Assembly (NCBI RefSeq): GCF_000145215.1 | Contig: NC_014392.1 | Location: 361,001 to 425,000 of the forward strand | Direction of reading: 5' to 3' | From: Caldicellulosiruptor obsidiansis OB47 | GTDB lineage: Bacteria > Bacillota > Thermoanaerobacteria > Caldicellulosiruptorales > Caldicellulosiruptoraceae | DNA length: 64,000 bases | Shown here: positions 46,311 to 56,771 of the stretch, piece by piece | How the letters are laid out: the number at the start of each line of letters is the position of its first letter | How positions within the stretch are numbered: the first letter of the stretch is position 1 | Made by a program: the position numbers and the translations under genes | Notes under the pieces: generated by a model | Database searches by the model: none | What the model saw: only the letters and a program-made list of their open reading frames with translations | Told to the model about the DNA's origin: nothing

Positions 46311-47420
46311 ATGACAGAGTTTATAAGAAAAGCTCAAAAAGTTTGGGAAGAGTTTAAAGATTATGTTCCCACTTATGATGAAGTATGTGAGATCTTAGAA
46401 AAAGAAGTTGTAAGCATTGAAGATGTGGCAAAACTCTTGAATGTGGAAGATAAAAATTCAATCCTTCTTATGGCAAGTAAAGCCAAAAAGCTTACAAGAG
46501 AAAACTTTGGCAAGGTTATCCTCTTGTATGCGCCGCTGTATATCTCAAACTACTGTCAAAACGGATGTGTTTATTGCGGATTTTCTTGCAGGAAAAATTA
46601 TAAAAGAGAAAAACTTGATCTTGATGAAATTGAAAATGAGCTAAGAAGTATGAAAGAAGAGGGTATCGATTCTGTTATAATCCTCACAGGAGAGGATAGA
46701 ATACACTCTCCAGTTGACTATATTAAACAAGCTTGCAAAATAGCTGCAAATTATATGTCAGAGGTTTCGATTGAGGTTTATCCTCTTTTTGAAGAAGAGT
46801 ATAGAAGTCTTGCAAACGCTGGTGTTGTGGGGATCACCATATATCAGGAGACTTATCAAAAAGAAGACTATGAGAAGCTGCATCCTTTTGGACCAAAGAA
46901 GGATTTTGAGTTCAGGCTCACTACTGTTGAAAGAGCCCTGTTGGCCGGATTTCATGAGGCATGCGTGGGACCGCTTTTAGGGCTGTCTCATCCCAAAAAA
47001 GATGTACTTTGTACTTTGCTTCATGCAGAGTATCTTCTTGACAAATTTCCCAAAACAGAAATTTCAGTTTCATTTCCGCGCGTAAGATCCGCAGGTACAG
47101 ATTTTGTTCCAAAGTTTTTTGTTTCTGACAAGGAATTTATAAAATTTTTGATTGTTGCAAGGATCTATCTTCCAAGAGTTGGTATTGTTATATCCACAAG
47201 GGAAGATGCGCGACTTCGCGATGCGCTCATTGATGTGTGCATAACAAAGATGTCAGCAGGCTCTAAAACAACTGTCGGCGGATATGCAACGCAGGAAGAA
47301 AGAGATGCCCAGTTTGAGATTGAGGATAGAAGAAGCGTTGCTGAGGTTGTAGATAGTATAATAAGAAAAGGACTGAGGCCTGAGTTTACTAACTGGGTAA
47401 GGGGTGTAAACAGTTTATGA
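46311..47420 (+). CDS. thiH: 2-iminoacetate (dehydroglycine) synthase ThiH
   Basis: 369 aa radical SAM enzyme with CQNGCVYC (CxxxCxxC). It cleaves tyrosine to dehydroglycine and p-cresol; aerobes use the oxidase ThiO instead, so this fits an anaerobe. GFHEACVGPLLGL and SFPRVRSAG are typical. Its TGA overlaps the thiF ATG by four bases. Confidence 0.96.
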   Translation: MTEFIRKAQKVWEEFKDYVPTYDEVCEILEKEVVSIEDVAKLLNVEDKNSILLMASKAKKLTRENFGKVILLYAPLYISNYCQNGCVYCGFSCRKNYKREKLDLDEIENELRSMKEEGIDSVIILTGEDRIHSPVDYIKQACKIAANYMSEVSIEVYPLFEEEYRSLANAGVVGITIYQETYQKEDYEKLHPFGPKKDFEFRLTTVERALLAGFHEACVGPLLGLSHPKKDVLCTLLHAEYLLDKFPKTEISVSFPRVRSAGTDFVPKFFVSDKEFIKFLIVARIYLPRVGIVISTREDARLRDALIDVCITKMSAGSKTTVGGYATQEERDAQFEIEDRRSVAEVVDSIIRKGLRPEFTNWVRGVNSL

Positions 47421-48028
47421 GCTTATTTGACCTTATGCTAAGAAACTATTTTGATGAAAAAATGCTTGAAAAACTCTCAAAAGTCAAAATTCTTATCATT
47501 GGCTGTGGTGGTCTTGGATCTAACATTGCAGTGTTGCTGGTTAGATGCGGTGTCAAAAATCTTACAATAGTCGATTTTGACAAAGTGGACATTTCAAACC
47601 TCAACAGGCAAAACTATTTCTTTTATCAAGTAGGAGAGGATAAAACCTCTGCACTCAAAGACATTCTTTCAAAGATAAATCCTTATGTAATTGTAAAAGC
47701 TGTGAACATGAAGGTTGATGAGTCGAACATAGATAGCTTGATTTTGGAACATGACATCATTGTTGAAGCTGTTGATAATGAACTTACCAAGGTTTTAATT
47801 TTCAGAAAGGCACATGAGCATGGTAAAAAGGTAGTGTTGGCATCAGGAATTGCAGGGTTTGGCGACTGTGAAAACATAAAAATCAAACGTGGCAAGAACT
47901 TTTCCATAGTGGGGGACTTTGTAACGTCAATAAAAGATAAAAAACCTCTTGCTCCAAAAGTAGTTGCAGTTGCTGCAATGCAGGCAGATGAGGTTTTGAG
48001 GATGGTGAGCGAACTTGAGTTTGACTAA
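47417..48028 (+). CDS. thiF: ThiS adenylyltransferase ThiF (short form)
   Basis: 203 aa. ATP-binding GCGGLGSNIAVLLVRCG, DFDKVDISNLNRQ (the Asp and Arg of E1-like enzymes), and EAVDNELTK. It lacks the zinc-binding CxxC pair of the longer MoeB/ThiF proteins, as expected for the short ThiF group found with ThiH. Overlaps thiH by 4 and thiE by 14 bases. Confidence 0.93.
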   Translation: MSLFDLMLRNYFDEKMLEKLSKVKILIIGCGGLGSNIAVLLVRCGVKNLTIVDFDKVDISNLNRQNYFFYQVGEDKTSALKDILSKINPYVIVKAVNMKVDESNIDSLILEHDIIVEAVDNELTKVLIFRKAHEHGKKVVLASGIAGFGDCENIKIKRGKNFSIVGDFVTSIKDKKPLAPKVVAVAAMQADEVLRMVSELEFD

Positions 48029-48680
48029 AGAAGAAAAATTAGAGCTATTTTCCATATATACTATCTATGGAATGACAGCTGAGAAGTTTTCAAACGGAAG
48101 GTCTAATATTGAAGTTGTAAAAGCTATGCTTGACAGCGGCATAAAAATCATTCAGTACAGGGAAAAATACAAATCTTTGAAAGAAAAATACAAAGAATGT
48201 CTTGAGATAAGAAAGCTCACAGAAGATTATGGGGCCCTCTTAATTGTTAACGACCATGTAGACCTTTGCCAGATGGTAGGTGCAGATGGTGTTCATTTAG
48301 GGCAAGAAGACTTACCAGCAGATGAGGTGAGAAAACTTTTGGGCGATAAATTTATAATCGGTGTTACCACACACACAAAGGATCAAGTTTTGAAAGCAAA
48401 GGAAGATGGTGCTGACTATGTGGGTTTGGGACCAATCTTTGCAAGTTTTACAAAAGACAATCCACATCCACCAATTGGGCTTGAAATGGTAAGATGGGCA
48501 GCTGAAAACTCACCACTGCCTTTTGTTGCAATAGGTGGGATTAAAGAGCACAATTTAAAAGATGTCTTGGCAAATGGTGCAAGGTGTATCTGTGCTGTTA
48601 CAGAGATTGTGGGTGCAGATGATATTCGCAAAAAGATAGAAAGCCTTTTTAAGATTTTGAGAAGTTTTGAAAGGAGCTGA
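48015..48680 (+). CDS. thiE: Thiamine-phosphate synthase ThiE
   Basis: 221 aa TIM barrel. IIQYREK, LIVNDHVDLC, GVHLGQEDLP, GPIFASFTK and VAIGGIKEHN are the phosphate- and Mg-binding motifs. Joins HMP-PP to thiazole phosphate. TTG start at 48015 inside the end of thiF, preceded by GGTGAG. Confidence 0.95.
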   Translation: MSLTKEEKLELFSIYTIYGMTAEKFSNGRSNIEVVKAMLDSGIKIIQYREKYKSLKEKYKECLEIRKLTEDYGALLIVNDHVDLCQMVGADGVHLGQEDLPADEVRKLLGDKFIIGVTTHTKDQVLKAKEDGADYVGLGPIFASFTKDNPHPPIGLEMVRWAAENSPLPFVAIGGIKEHNLKDVLANGARCICAVTEIVGADDIRKKIESLFKILRSFERS

Positions 48681-48686
48681 CAAAAA

Positions 48687-49949
48687 ATGACTCAAATGAG
48701 CTTAGCAAAACAGGGGATATTTACAAGAGAGATGGAGCTTGCCATTAAAAATGAAGAGATATCTAAAAAAGAATTCTTGCAAAAGGTTGCAGAAGGTAAA
48801 ATTGTAATTCCTGCTAACAGAAATAGAAAAAGAGAAAAATACTTTGCAATTGGAGAGGGAACATATGTTAAAATTAATGTTAATCTTGGAGTGTCAGAGG
48901 CATGTCCAAACTTTGATCTAGAGCGCCAAAAGCTTGAACTTGCCAAAAAATTTGATGTTGAATCTGTAATGGATTTGTCCAGTGGTCTTGATGCTTCAAA
49001 CTTCAGAAAATACATTCTTCAAAACTATGATTTTATAGTAGGAACAGTACCGGTTTATCAGGTTGCATCAAGGCACGATGACATTACAAAGGTTGACAGC
49101 AAAGAGTTTATAGAAGAAATAGAAAGGCAGGCAGAAGAAGGAGTTGACTTTTTCACAATCCATGCAGGAATTACAAGAAAAGCTTTGGAGAGGCTTGAAA
49201 AAAATGAACGTTTGCTCAAAATTGTCTCAAGAGGCGGAGCACTTCTTTATAAATGGATGATGACAAACCGAAAAGAAAATCCTTTGTATGAACATTTTGA
49301 TGAGATTTTAAAGATTTGCAAAAAACATGATGTTACAATAAGTCTTGGAGACAGTCTCAGACCCGGCGCGGTCTATGATGCAACAGACGCACTTCAGATA
49401 GAAGAGCTTATAAATCTTGGTGAACTTACAAAAATGGCTTGGAAAGAGGATGTGCAGGTGATGATAGAAGGACCAGGGCACATGAGAGCAAACGAGATTG
49501 CAGCAAACATGGTAATTCAAAAAAGGCTTTGCCACGGTGCACCGTTTTATGTTTTGGGTCCTCTTACAACAGACATTGCAGCAGGGTATGACCATATATC
49601 AGGTGCGATGGGAGCGCTCATTGCAGCTTTGAATGGAGCAGATTTTCTGTGTTATGTTACACCTGCTGAACATTTGAGACTTCCATCTTTAGAGGATGTC
49701 AAAGAAGGGATTGTAGCGTTCAAGATTGCTGCACACAGTGCAAATATAGCAAAAGGATTCAAAAAGCCACTTGAAAAGGATATTGAAATGTCAGTTGCAA
49801 GAAGAGACCTTGATTGGGAAAAGATGATAAGCATTTCAGTTGACCCTGAGAAGGCAAGAGAGTACAGAAGCAGTTTCACATCTGAGACATGTTCAATGTG
49901 TGGCAGGCTCTGTGCTGTAAAAAATTCAAGGGATGAGACCATTTTGTAA
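48687..49949 (+). CDS. thiC: Phosphomethylpyrimidine synthase ThiC
   Basis: 420 aa, the short bacterial form lacking the N-terminal extension. Radical SAM enzyme with the cluster at the C-terminus (CSMCGRLC, CxxCxxxxC). VMDLSSGLD, GTVPVYQ, SLGDSLRPGA and GPGHM are diagnostic. Converts AIR to HMP-P. Six bases after thiE. Confidence 0.97.
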   Translation: MTQMSLAKQGIFTREMELAIKNEEISKKEFLQKVAEGKIVIPANRNRKREKYFAIGEGTYVKINVNLGVSEACPNFDLERQKLELAKKFDVESVMDLSSGLDASNFRKYILQNYDFIVGTVPVYQVASRHDDITKVDSKEFIEEIERQAEEGVDFFTIHAGITRKALERLEKNERLLKIVSRGGALLYKWMMTNRKENPLYEHFDEILKICKKHDVTISLGDSLRPGAVYDATDALQIEELINLGELTKMAWKEDVQVMIEGPGHMRANEIAANMVIQKRLCHGAPFYVLGPLTTDIAAGYDHISGAMGALIAALNGADFLCYVTPAEHLRLPSLEDVKEGIVAFKIAAHSANIAKGFKKPLEKDIEMSVARRDLDWEKMISISVDPEKAREYRSSFTSETCSMCGRLCAVKNSRDETIL

Positions 49950-49993
49950 AAGCTGTGACATGTTTTTTCAGAGAAGGAGATGAAAGTAGAAAG

Positions 49994-50773
49994 ATGAAAA
50001 AAGTACTCATAATTGCCGGGTTTGACCCCTCAGGTGGTGCAGGCGTTTTGCTTGACATAAAAGTTGTAAGGGCGTTGAATGGTTATGCAGCATCTGTAGT
50101 AACATCTTTGACAGTCCAGGATACTCAAAGGGTCTATGACTTAAAACCCATAGACCCTCATTTTTTTGAGTATCAGCTTCAAAAAGTGGTTGAAGATATA
50201 AAGCCAGATAGTGTCAAGATTGGACTTTTAGGAAGTTCTGAGATAGCAGTTGTTTTGCTGAGAAACTTAAAAAAATACAGTCTTAAAAACATAGTTTGTG
50301 ACCCGGTTTTGAAGTCTACAAGCGGTTTTGAGTTTTGTAAAAGTGAGTTTGTAGAATTTTTAAAGTATGACTTTTTCAAAGCCTGTGATGTCATCACCCC
50401 AAACAAAAACGAAGCAGAACTCATTTTTGATGTGGAAATTAAAAATTTTGATGAAGATGTTCTAAGCTGCGTTCAGGAAAGAATGAAGAGAATGGGCATA
50501 AAATCATGCATCCTAAAAGGTGGTCATCTTGATGGCGAGCTTGCAGAGGATGTTTTGATAACTCAAAATGAAATTTATAGAGTCTCGGCTATAAAAAAGG
50601 GTTTGCCAGATGAGATTCACGGGACTGGCTGTGCATTTTCATCTGCATTTGCCACTTTCCTTGCAAAGGGATATAATATGTATGATGCATTAAAACAAAC
50701 TAAGGATTTTATGATAGGCTTGATAAACGCTTCAGTAAAGATAGGAAATGGAAGATTAGTTTTAAATCCGTAA
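49994..50773 (+). CDS. thiD: Hydroxymethylpyrimidine/phosphomethylpyrimidine kinase ThiD
   Basis: 259 aa ribokinase-fold enzyme: AGFDPSGGAGVLLDIK at the start, TPNKNEAELI, LKGGHLDG and the catalytic HGTGCAFSSAFA near the end. Phosphorylates HMP and HMP-P. ATG 49994 matches the family; the frame opens at 49955. Last biosynthetic gene of the operon; thiL is not in the window. Confidence 0.94.
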   Translation: MKKVLIIAGFDPSGGAGVLLDIKVVRALNGYAASVVTSLTVQDTQRVYDLKPIDPHFFEYQLQKVVEDIKPDSVKIGLLGSSEIAVVLLRNLKKYSLKNIVCDPVLKSTSGFEFCKSEFVEFLKYDFFKACDVITPNKNEAELIFDVEIKNFDEDVLSCVQERMKRMGIKSCILKGGHLDGELAEDVLITQNEIYRVSAIKKGLPDEIHGTGCAFSSAFATFLAKGYNMYDALKQTKDFMIGLINASVKIGNGRLVLNP

Positions 50774-50786
50774 TAATATTTTATAG

Positions 50787-51902
<1,116 letters not shown>

Positions 51903-51915
51903 AGTTTTAGCTTAT

Positions 51916-53415
51916 CTATTTACATTGAATTTTATTTGCTTTTATGATTTTTCCTGAAGCTGTAATTATTCCATTTGCTGAAATAAAGCAAAACCATAAT
52001 AAAGCATGGTTTTTGTATCTCAATGCTGCTTCGAAAGGTATATGTAATAAAATTGTTCCTAAAATTACAAGTCCACCTATAATAATTATTGAATTTGAAA
52101 AATTACAGTTTTTAATTTCTAAAATTAACCCTAAAAGAGCAGTAAATAGAATGATGTAATAATATATATCGAAGAGGAGTTTGATTATTTTATTGTTCTT
52201 GGGGAATATTAACTTCCCAGCAGTATTTTGCAATTGTGCGCCAGCAACATAATCATATGATTCATGATCAGCGTGCCACATAGTTATTATTTTGTCGGAA
52301 ATAAAACTTATTATTTTTTTCTCTTTTATAAGGTTTTGAAGTCGGTTAAGACCAAGATTAAAAAATGTTTTTTGAGCTTGATTAGGACCTGTTTCTTTTA
52401 TAAGTCTTCCGAATAGTTCTGAATCATTTTTATTCCACTGCCCATGAGAAGATATATTCATTCCAACATACAGATTCCAACCTATTCGGGTTGAGGCAAT
52501 TTTTTGGTTAATTATTGATTCAATTATAATGTTTAGAGAGAATGATGCAAGAAGATAAGTTGCCAACATTATAAAAATGGCAATAAATTTAAAAAAATGT
52601 ATATTGTTCATATCCTTTTTTAGAAAATTGTTGTTAGTTTCTTTGGAAAATACGATATAAAATAATGTCATTGCAATAAAAAGGATAATTCCATTTGGTC
52701 TGATACTACTTAACCAAGCAAGCAAAATACCAATAAAAGCCAGATTAAGATATTTAGTTTTTATACTTTTGAAAGCTCTTATATTTCTAAAAAACAAAAA
52801 TATTGTAAATAGTGCCACAGTATTAAATAGGTTTTCTGTACATATTAATAAAGAATAAAATATTCTTGATGGCATCAAAGACCACATTATGGCAGCTATA
52901 AATCCCAATTGTTTTTTCCCTGCTTCTTTTCCAATAAGAAAAACAAAAATAACTGACATGGCAGACAATAATATACCTGTCAATTGCGCTGCTAAAATTG
53001 ATGGACCAAAAATACGAAAAATAAACGACAAAAAAATAGGAAACATGATTGTATGAGGAAATGTTGCTATGTAATTTGGGATAAATATTTTACTATAAAC
53101 TAAATGTTTTGCTATAAGATAATATGTTAAAAAATCGGATTTAGGTTCAACTTTAATTAAAAAAACTAATACTAAAGGGAGGGTTATCGAAATAGCAAAA
53201 AGGAAAAAAATAATGTGTTTTTCATTGAACTTTTCGATAATAATTTTCTTTAGGTTTAGAAATATGAGAAATATGCTGATAGTAATAACAAATAAAAATA
53301 AAATTGCACGCGACAAAGTTTTTGGGATTCTAGTCGGTAAAACATAATCTAGATAACCAACAATAAAAACTTTTTCAAACACAAAAACCACAAAAATAGT
53401 GATTATTGAATACAA
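51916..53415 (-). CDS. GT-C-fold membrane glycosyltransferase (ArnT/PMT-like)
   Basis: 499 aa with about 11-13 membrane helices. After the second or third helix an outside loop has EPKSDFLTYY, the acidic site typical of polyprenol-phosphate-sugar-dependent GT-C enzymes (PMT_2 group). The C-terminal third is less conserved. TTG start at 53415, since a TAG lies just upstream in frame. Convergent with tgt (13 bases apart, no clear terminator). With GT2 and GtrA genes at 54.8-56.2 kb it suggests a surface glycosylation locus. Confidence 0.75.
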   Translation of the reverse strand: MYSIITIFVVFVFEKVFIVGYLDYVLPTRIPKTLSRAILFLFVITISIFLIFLNLKKIIIEKFNEKHIIFFLFAISITLPLVLVFLIKVEPKSDFLTYYLIAKHLVYSKIFIPNYIATFPHTIMFPIFLSFIFRIFGPSILAAQLTGILLSAMSVIFVFLIGKEAGKKQLGFIAAIMWSLMPSRIFYSLLICTENLFNTVALFTIFLFFRNIRAFKSIKTKYLNLAFIGILLAWLSSIRPNGIILFIAMTLFYIVFSKETNNNFLKKDMNNIHFFKFIAIFIMLATYLLASFSLNIIIESIINQKIASTRIGWNLYVGMNISSHGQWNKNDSELFGRLIKETGPNQAQKTFFNLGLNRLQNLIKEKKIISFISDKIITMWHADHESYDYVAGAQLQNTAGKLIFPKNNKIIKLLFDIYYYIILFTALLGLILEIKNCNFSNSIIIIGGLVILGTILLHIPFEAALRYKNHALLWFCFISANGIITASGKIIKANKIQCK

Positions 53416-53562
53416 AAAACATAAAAAAACCTTCTAAAATTAAAATTAACCATGGTTTGCTTATTATTTTTCATTATTTATAACGTCTCCTTATCACCGT
53501 ATGTTAAATAAATTTGTTTGAGTTCCACGCTTTAAATATTTTAGCACAATCTTGTTAAGATT

Positions 53563-54369
53563 TCAACGATTTAGACTTACAGGACCGGACTTATATGTTA
53601 CAACACCTGTATATTCGTTAATATTTGATAATGGACGTGGCCATTCACAAAATCTATAAGTGGTTTTCACATTAGCAACAATAGTTGTAATTTTTTGGGT
53701 GTACAAAAGTTCTCCTGTAAAAGTGTTTGTTGTACCAGGCGCATTTGGAGATGAGATGTTAAATAAATCATTTAAAAATGTTGTTGAATTTATTTTATTT
53801 TCTCCTGCTACGAATAATCTCATCCAAACATTTGAGCTTAAAGAAGATTGAAATTGAGCTCTTATAAATACAAATTTATAGTTACCAGTGACAAAATTTG
53901 TGTTTATTGCATATACAACTTGGGTTGAATAGGCAGGTATTGTAACATAAGTATATGAAGCATTAAAATAATCTCTCAATATAACTGGTGTTTTTTCAAA
54001 TGCATTAGCTGATTGATTGCTTTGGATGTCCCATGCATTTCCACTACCTTTGAATGTAATTGTAACAGGTGAGTTATTGGAATTACGAATAGCAATTCCA
54101 ACCATAAGTTTGTTGTTTGAGTTCCAACCATTGTATAAAATATGGTACATCTCCACATCTTTGGGCGTAGTGTTTAAAGAAGCACCCCATAGATAGAAAA
54201 GATCGTTGGGGGTAACGCTAAAACTTTCCGGGTTATCAGAATAAATAAAATTATTACCTCCGTTTAAAAATGAAACAGCAGTGTAACCAGAAGGTATAAC
54301 AGCATACACCTTTACATAAAATGTAATTATTATAAGCAAACTTAGTAAAAAAACAAAGAATTTTTTCAT
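53563..54369 (-). CDS. Exported protein of unknown function
   Basis: 268 aa. Signal peptide (MKKFFVFLLSLLIIITFYV ending VYA), then a mature part rich in Asn, Thr and Tyr with short beta-like strands (GYTAVSFLNGGNNFIYSD). No anchor or sorting motif. ATG 54369 lies 8 bases after AGGAGGTG, a better start than the frame's first ATG. Standing before a GT-C gene in the same direction, it could be a glycosylated surface protein; this is only inference. Confidence 0.75.
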   Translation of the reverse strand: MKKFFVFLLSLLIIITFYVKVYAVIPSGYTAVSFLNGGNNFIYSDNPESFSVTPNDLFYLWGASLNTTPKDVEMYHILYNGWNSNNKLMVGIAIRNSNNSPVTITFKGSGNAWDIQSNQSANAFEKTPVILRDYFNASYTYVTIPAYSTQVVYAINTNFVTGNYKFVFIRAQFQSSLSSNVWMRLFVAGENKINSTTFLNDLFNISSPNAPGTTNTFTGELLYTQKITTIVANVKTTYRFCEWPRPLSNINEYTGVVTYKSGPVSLNR

Positions 54370-54378
54370 AGGAAACAC

Positions 54379-54799
54379 CTCCTAAATTAGTAATTAGTGT
54401 ATTTTATGATAAAATAAAGTATAAAAACAATATGTTTTTGAATTAAATCACACAGTTATTTCCTCCTTTCTCAACCAACCAAAATTTTCTAATTTAATTG
54501 TAAAAAAACAATATTTTAATTTAACAAAAATTTAATTAAAATATTGGCTATTTGTAACAAATCTTTGTAAGTACGTCTTAAAATATTAATTTATAGAAAA
54601 CGATAAATGTAAAAAAGACAATATTTTTTGATTTATTTCTTGACACAATGATTTTTTAAAATTACTATATTGCTAACAAAATATTATAGAGAATTATGAG
54701 TTTTGTATCTAACTACATACTACTGAGTATGAATATAAAATTTTAAATTTGAATGATTGAAAGAATTTTTTAAAATGTGTTTAAAGGAGTTGAAAAGGA
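54379..54799 (+). promoter_or_regulatory. AT-rich divergent intergenic region with a promoter at 54640-54668
   Basis: 421 bases between divergent genes. TTGACA (54640-54645), a 17-base spacer and TACTAT (54663-54668) face the GT2 gene, giving a leader of about 125 bases. The rest is very AT-rich with the word ACAATAT(T) repeated several times (54429, 54509, 54620). No ORF or stable hairpin is visible. Confidence 0.6.
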
Positions 54800-55759
54800 A
54801 TGTATCCCAAAGTATATTTTGTAATTCCATGTTACAATGAAGCAGAAATGCTTCCTTACACAATTGAGAAGATGTCACAAAAGTTCGATAGCCTTTTGAA
54901 GAATGGATTCATATCAAACGAGAGCAAGATTGTGTTTGTAGATGATGGAAGCAAGGATAATACCTGGCATCTTATAAAGGAAGCGGCAAAAGACAAAATG
55001 TTTGTTGGTGTAAAACTTTCAAGAAACTGCGGACACCAGAATGCTTTAATGGCTGGAATGAGCTATGCTCTGAAGTTTTGTGACTGTGTAATTACATTGG
55101 ATGCTGATTTGCAGGATGATATAAACGTGATTGACGAGTTTATCAAAAAGTTTGAAGAAGGCTATGATATTGTGTATGGTGTTCGAAGCAACAGAAAAAC
55201 TGATACATTTTTCAAAAGGTTTACAGCACAGAGTTTTTATAAGCTGATGCGGGCATTTGGAGTTGAAATTGTGTATAACCATGCTGATTACAGGCTTTTG
55301 AGTAAAAAAGCCTTGGAGTTTTTGATGCAGTTTGAAGAGAGAAATTTGTTCTTAAGGGGGCTAATCCCACTGATTGGGCTCAAATCAACAATTGTGTATT
55401 ATGAAAGACAAGAAAGAATTGCAGGTAAGACAAAGTATCCACTCAAAAAAATGCTTTCTTTTGCCTTTGAAGGAATAACCTCATTTTCTGTAAAGCCAAT
55501 AAAGTATATTACCTCTGCGGGATTTTTGATGTTTTTACTCAGCATTGCAATTTTGATATATGCGATAGTTCAAAAGATAAGAGGAGAAGCTGTCACAGGC
55601 TGGACTTCACTTACAATTTCAATTTGGTTTATAGGCGGGCTTCAGCTTGTTGCACTGGGATTGATTGGTGAGTATATAGGGAAGATTTATAAAGAGGTAA
55701 AGAGAAGACCGCTATATTTTATTGAGGAGATAGTTGAAGATGCACAAGAGCAGGAGTAG
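54800..55759 (+). CDS. Family 2 glycosyltransferase, polyprenyl-phosphate type (GtrB/DPM-like)
   Basis: 319 aa. GT-A domain with PCYNEAEMLP, VFVDDGSKDNT, and the metal-binding DADLQDD; QERIAGKTKYPLKKM is typical of the GtrB/YkcC group. Two C-terminal membrane helices (about 230-300). Likely loads a sugar from a nucleotide donor onto undecaprenyl phosphate. Overlaps the GtrA gene downstream. Confidence 0.92.
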   Translation: MYPKVYFVIPCYNEAEMLPYTIEKMSQKFDSLLKNGFISNESKIVFVDDGSKDNTWHLIKEAAKDKMFVGVKLSRNCGHQNALMAGMSYALKFCDCVITLDADLQDDINVIDEFIKKFEEGYDIVYGVRSNRKTDTFFKRFTAQSFYKLMRAFGVEIVYNHADYRLLSKKALEFLMQFEERNLFLRGLIPLIGLKSTIVYYERQERIAGKTKYPLKKMLSFAFEGITSFSVKPIKYITSAGFLMFLLSIAILIYAIVQKIRGEAVTGWTSLTISIWFIGGLQLVALGLIGEYIGKIYKEVKRRPLYFIEEIVEDAQEQE

Positions 55760-56207
55760 CTATAAAAGAAAGCTAATTTTAAAAATTCATTCAAAAATAG
55801 AAAAGCTGTTTGAGCTTATCAAATTTTCAATTGTAGGAGTTATAAATACAGCAATTGATTTTGCAGTCTTTTTTGTTTGCTATTCTATTTTGCATTTTGA
55901 TTCTTCTTTCAGTCAGATTTTTGGCTATACAGCAGGAATGCTTAACAGTTTTTTAATGAACAAAAGGTGGACGTTTGAAGATAGGACAAGAGGGCGAAAA
56001 GTATTATTAAAAGCTGTCAAATTTGGCTTTACTAATATTATTTCATTGCTCCTCTCTATTGGAGTGCTAAAATTTTCAAAGTTATATCTGTCAAGCTCAA
56101 TTTTAATTGCAAAAATACTTGCAACTTTATGTGCTCAAGGTATAAACTATATTTTATACAAGTTCTGGGTATTTACAAAAGCAGAGGTAAATGATGAAAG
56201 TGTCTAA
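55740..56207 (+). CDS. GtrA-family membrane protein
   Basis: 155 aa, four membrane helices; FSIVGVINTAIDFAVFF, MNKRWTFE and NYILYKFWVF are GtrA hallmarks. Proposed to flip or position lipid-linked sugars made by the GT2 partner. ATG 55740 overlaps the end of that gene by 20 bases. Confidence 0.92.
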   Translation: MHKSRSSYKRKLILKIHSKIEKLFELIKFSIVGVINTAIDFAVFFVCYSILHFDSSFSQIFGYTAGMLNSFLMNKRWTFEDRTRGRKVLLKAVKFGFTNIISLLLSIGVLKFSKLYLSSSILIAKILATLCAQGINYILYKFWVFTKAEVNDESV

Positions 56208-56770
56208 AAAACTCTACGGAAAAGTATTTGAATATTTGGTTGCAATATTGCTTTTAAGTAGCATTTTTTTATCCTATCACTACAGAATTTTTGCTCTAAC
56301 AGGGAAAAATTTCAGCCTATGGCTTTTGATTTTGTTAACACTGGGTGCTTTTTGCATTATGACTTTAGGGGCATACAAGCTAAAAGGCTTATTGTTCGCG
56401 AAGATAAATCTATTTACGATATTCTTTTTGATAGCCCTGCCAAGACTTTTGTGGGTATTTTTGGAGCACTTTTAAGGTTTATAAAAATCCATGGTTTGTA
56501 AAATTTACAAAAAGTCATCCAACAATTTTTTACATGCTTTCTCAGTTTTATTACTATACAATTTTGCTTTATATTTTCTTTGCATCTGTTTTCAGAAAAA
56601 AGAATAGTGACGATGAAGTTATTTTACTCACAAGCCTAATATTTTTTGGATGTGTTGCTGCTCATATCTTTTTAGAAGTTCAGCCGCGGTATCACTATCC
56701 AGCAATATTTACCCTCTTTTTGCTAAGTGGGATGTGTGCAGAAATTTTAGAGAAAAAGCCAAAAAAAGGA
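56191..56770 (+). pseudogene. Broken polytopic membrane protein (GT39-like)
   Basis: Starts within the last codons of gtrA. The first frame (56191-56475) gives helices up to ALPRLLWVFLEHF, then stops. A second frame carries on from about 56480 (YKNPWFVKFTKSHPTIFYM) with two more helices and ends near EILEKKPKKG, beyond which the frame only reads antisense to the next gene. The pieces look like the start and end of one ArnT/GT39-type glycosyltransferase fused by an internal deletion. It would have completed the GT2-GtrA-GT set. Confidence 0.65.
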
Positions 56771-56771
56771 T

